Shown piece after piece: positions 13,129-13,399 of a stretch of 13,399 nt of DNA. The stretch is from Pseudopedobacter sp045629485. Lineage in GTDB: Bacteria; Bacteroidota; Bacteroidia; Sphingobacteriales; Sphingobacteriaceae. The translations under genes were made by a program, and so were the position numbers. The stretch is from the NCBI GenBank assembly GCA_045629485.1, contig JAZQRF010000093.1, forward strand, positions 1 through 13,399. Reading direction: 5' to 3'. Numbering within the stretch: the stretch's first letter is position 1; every line of letters begins with the position of its first letter. Below the pieces are notes generated by a model. The model worked only from the letters and a program-made list of their open reading frames with translations, was not told the DNA's origin and searched no databases.

Positions 13129-13399
13129 TTACTCTATATTTTTACCTTTCATTGCTGTTGAAATGGCATGATCCATTAAACGCTCGGCAAACGGGCGGGT
13201 ATATTCATTTAAAGTATCAATACTCCCGAGAATTTTGTCTTTATCTTCTAATTTCAAACTTTCTTTTAAAGCCTCAATCAATTTTTGAGTTTCAGCAATC
13301 TCCTCCTGATTTAAATAAGCACTATTTTTTGTAATGAATCTTTCGGCGGTATATACCATTTGCTCGCCTTCTGTACGGGCTTCAATCACCATACGTTGG
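13129..13399 (-). CDS. hscA: C-terminal end of an Hsp70 chaperone, HscA-like (5' part outside window)
   Basis: The last 90 codons of a minus-strand gene are present, with the frame open to the right edge (in-frame Gln-Arg precede the internal Met at 13390-13392). The sequence is the helical lid of an Hsp70: MVIEARTEGEQMVYTAERF, LNQEEIAETQKLIEALKESL and the ending FAERLMDHAISTAMKGKNIE. That last stretch, with FAE-xx-M and a GK near the end and no long disordered EEVD/EELK-type tail, resembles HscA, the chaperone that helps transfer iron-sulfur clusters from the IscU scaffold, more than DnaK. Assignment rests only on this tail, so another Hsp70 paralogue is possible. The stop is 20 bases from the shared terminator hairpin. 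Confidence 0.75.
   Translation of the reverse strand, partial: QRMVIEARTEGEQMVYTAERFITKNSAYLNQEEIAETQKLIEALKESLKLEDKDKILGSIDTLNEYTRPFAERLMDHAISTAMKGKNIE

Noticed and set aside
13086..13334. Plus-strand frame over the terminator and Hsp70 end
   Set aside because: It begins inside the terminator hairpin and is antisense to the HscA-like gene.

Overview
The window is low-GC, gene-dense chromosomal DNA that looks like a Bacteroidota genome, most likely Sphingobacteriaceae (Pedobacter-like). This rests on the protein families present (a DUF2027-Smr protein, a DUF4268 protein, a DUF2147 lipocalin-like protein), on A/T-rich leaders without clear Shine-Dalgarno sites, and on several copies of the Bacteroidota -7 promoter element TAnnTTTG just upstream of genes. 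Taxonomy is inferred from family content, not from a marker gene. I see no mobile element, CRISPR array, rRNA or tRNA, and no gene-free stretch longer than about 200 bases.

Layout. (1) 1-2542, minus strand: a GTG-started DEDDh 3'-5' exonuclease with a C-terminal membrane helix overlaps by 11 bases a DUF294 signalling protein (cNMP-like, CBS pair, nucleotidyltransferase-like), which runs off the left edge. (2) 2689-5447, plus strand: a GH130 glycoside phosphorylase/hydrolase, then a CNNM/CorC-type membrane protein with its own promoter-like element. (3) 5463-9610, minus strand: an RluF-type pseudouridine synthase, a 754-residue fusion of a GT4 glycosyltransferase with an uncharacterised helical C-terminal domain, and a second GT4 glycosyltransferase joined to it by a TAATG stop/start overlap. 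(4) 9797-11129: a secreted DUF2147 protein and, convergent with it, an EamA/DMT exporter. (5) 11252-13067, plus strand: DUF2027-Smr, DUF4268 and a small coiled-coil protein, ended by a strong hairpin terminator. (6) 13129-13399, minus strand: the C-terminus of an Hsp70, best matched to HscA.

The part most worth following is the carbohydrate module. The GT4-helical fusion, the coupled second GT4 and the nearby GH130 could together build and break down a mannoside-type glycan or reserve oligosaccharide. GH130 enzymes are mostly mannoside phosphorylases or beta-1,2-mannosidases, so a mannose polymer is the leading guess, but the substrate cannot be read from the sequence. The second notable pair is the membrane-tethered exonuclease with the DUF294 protein, a combination that in other bacteria often sits near acetate uptake genes.
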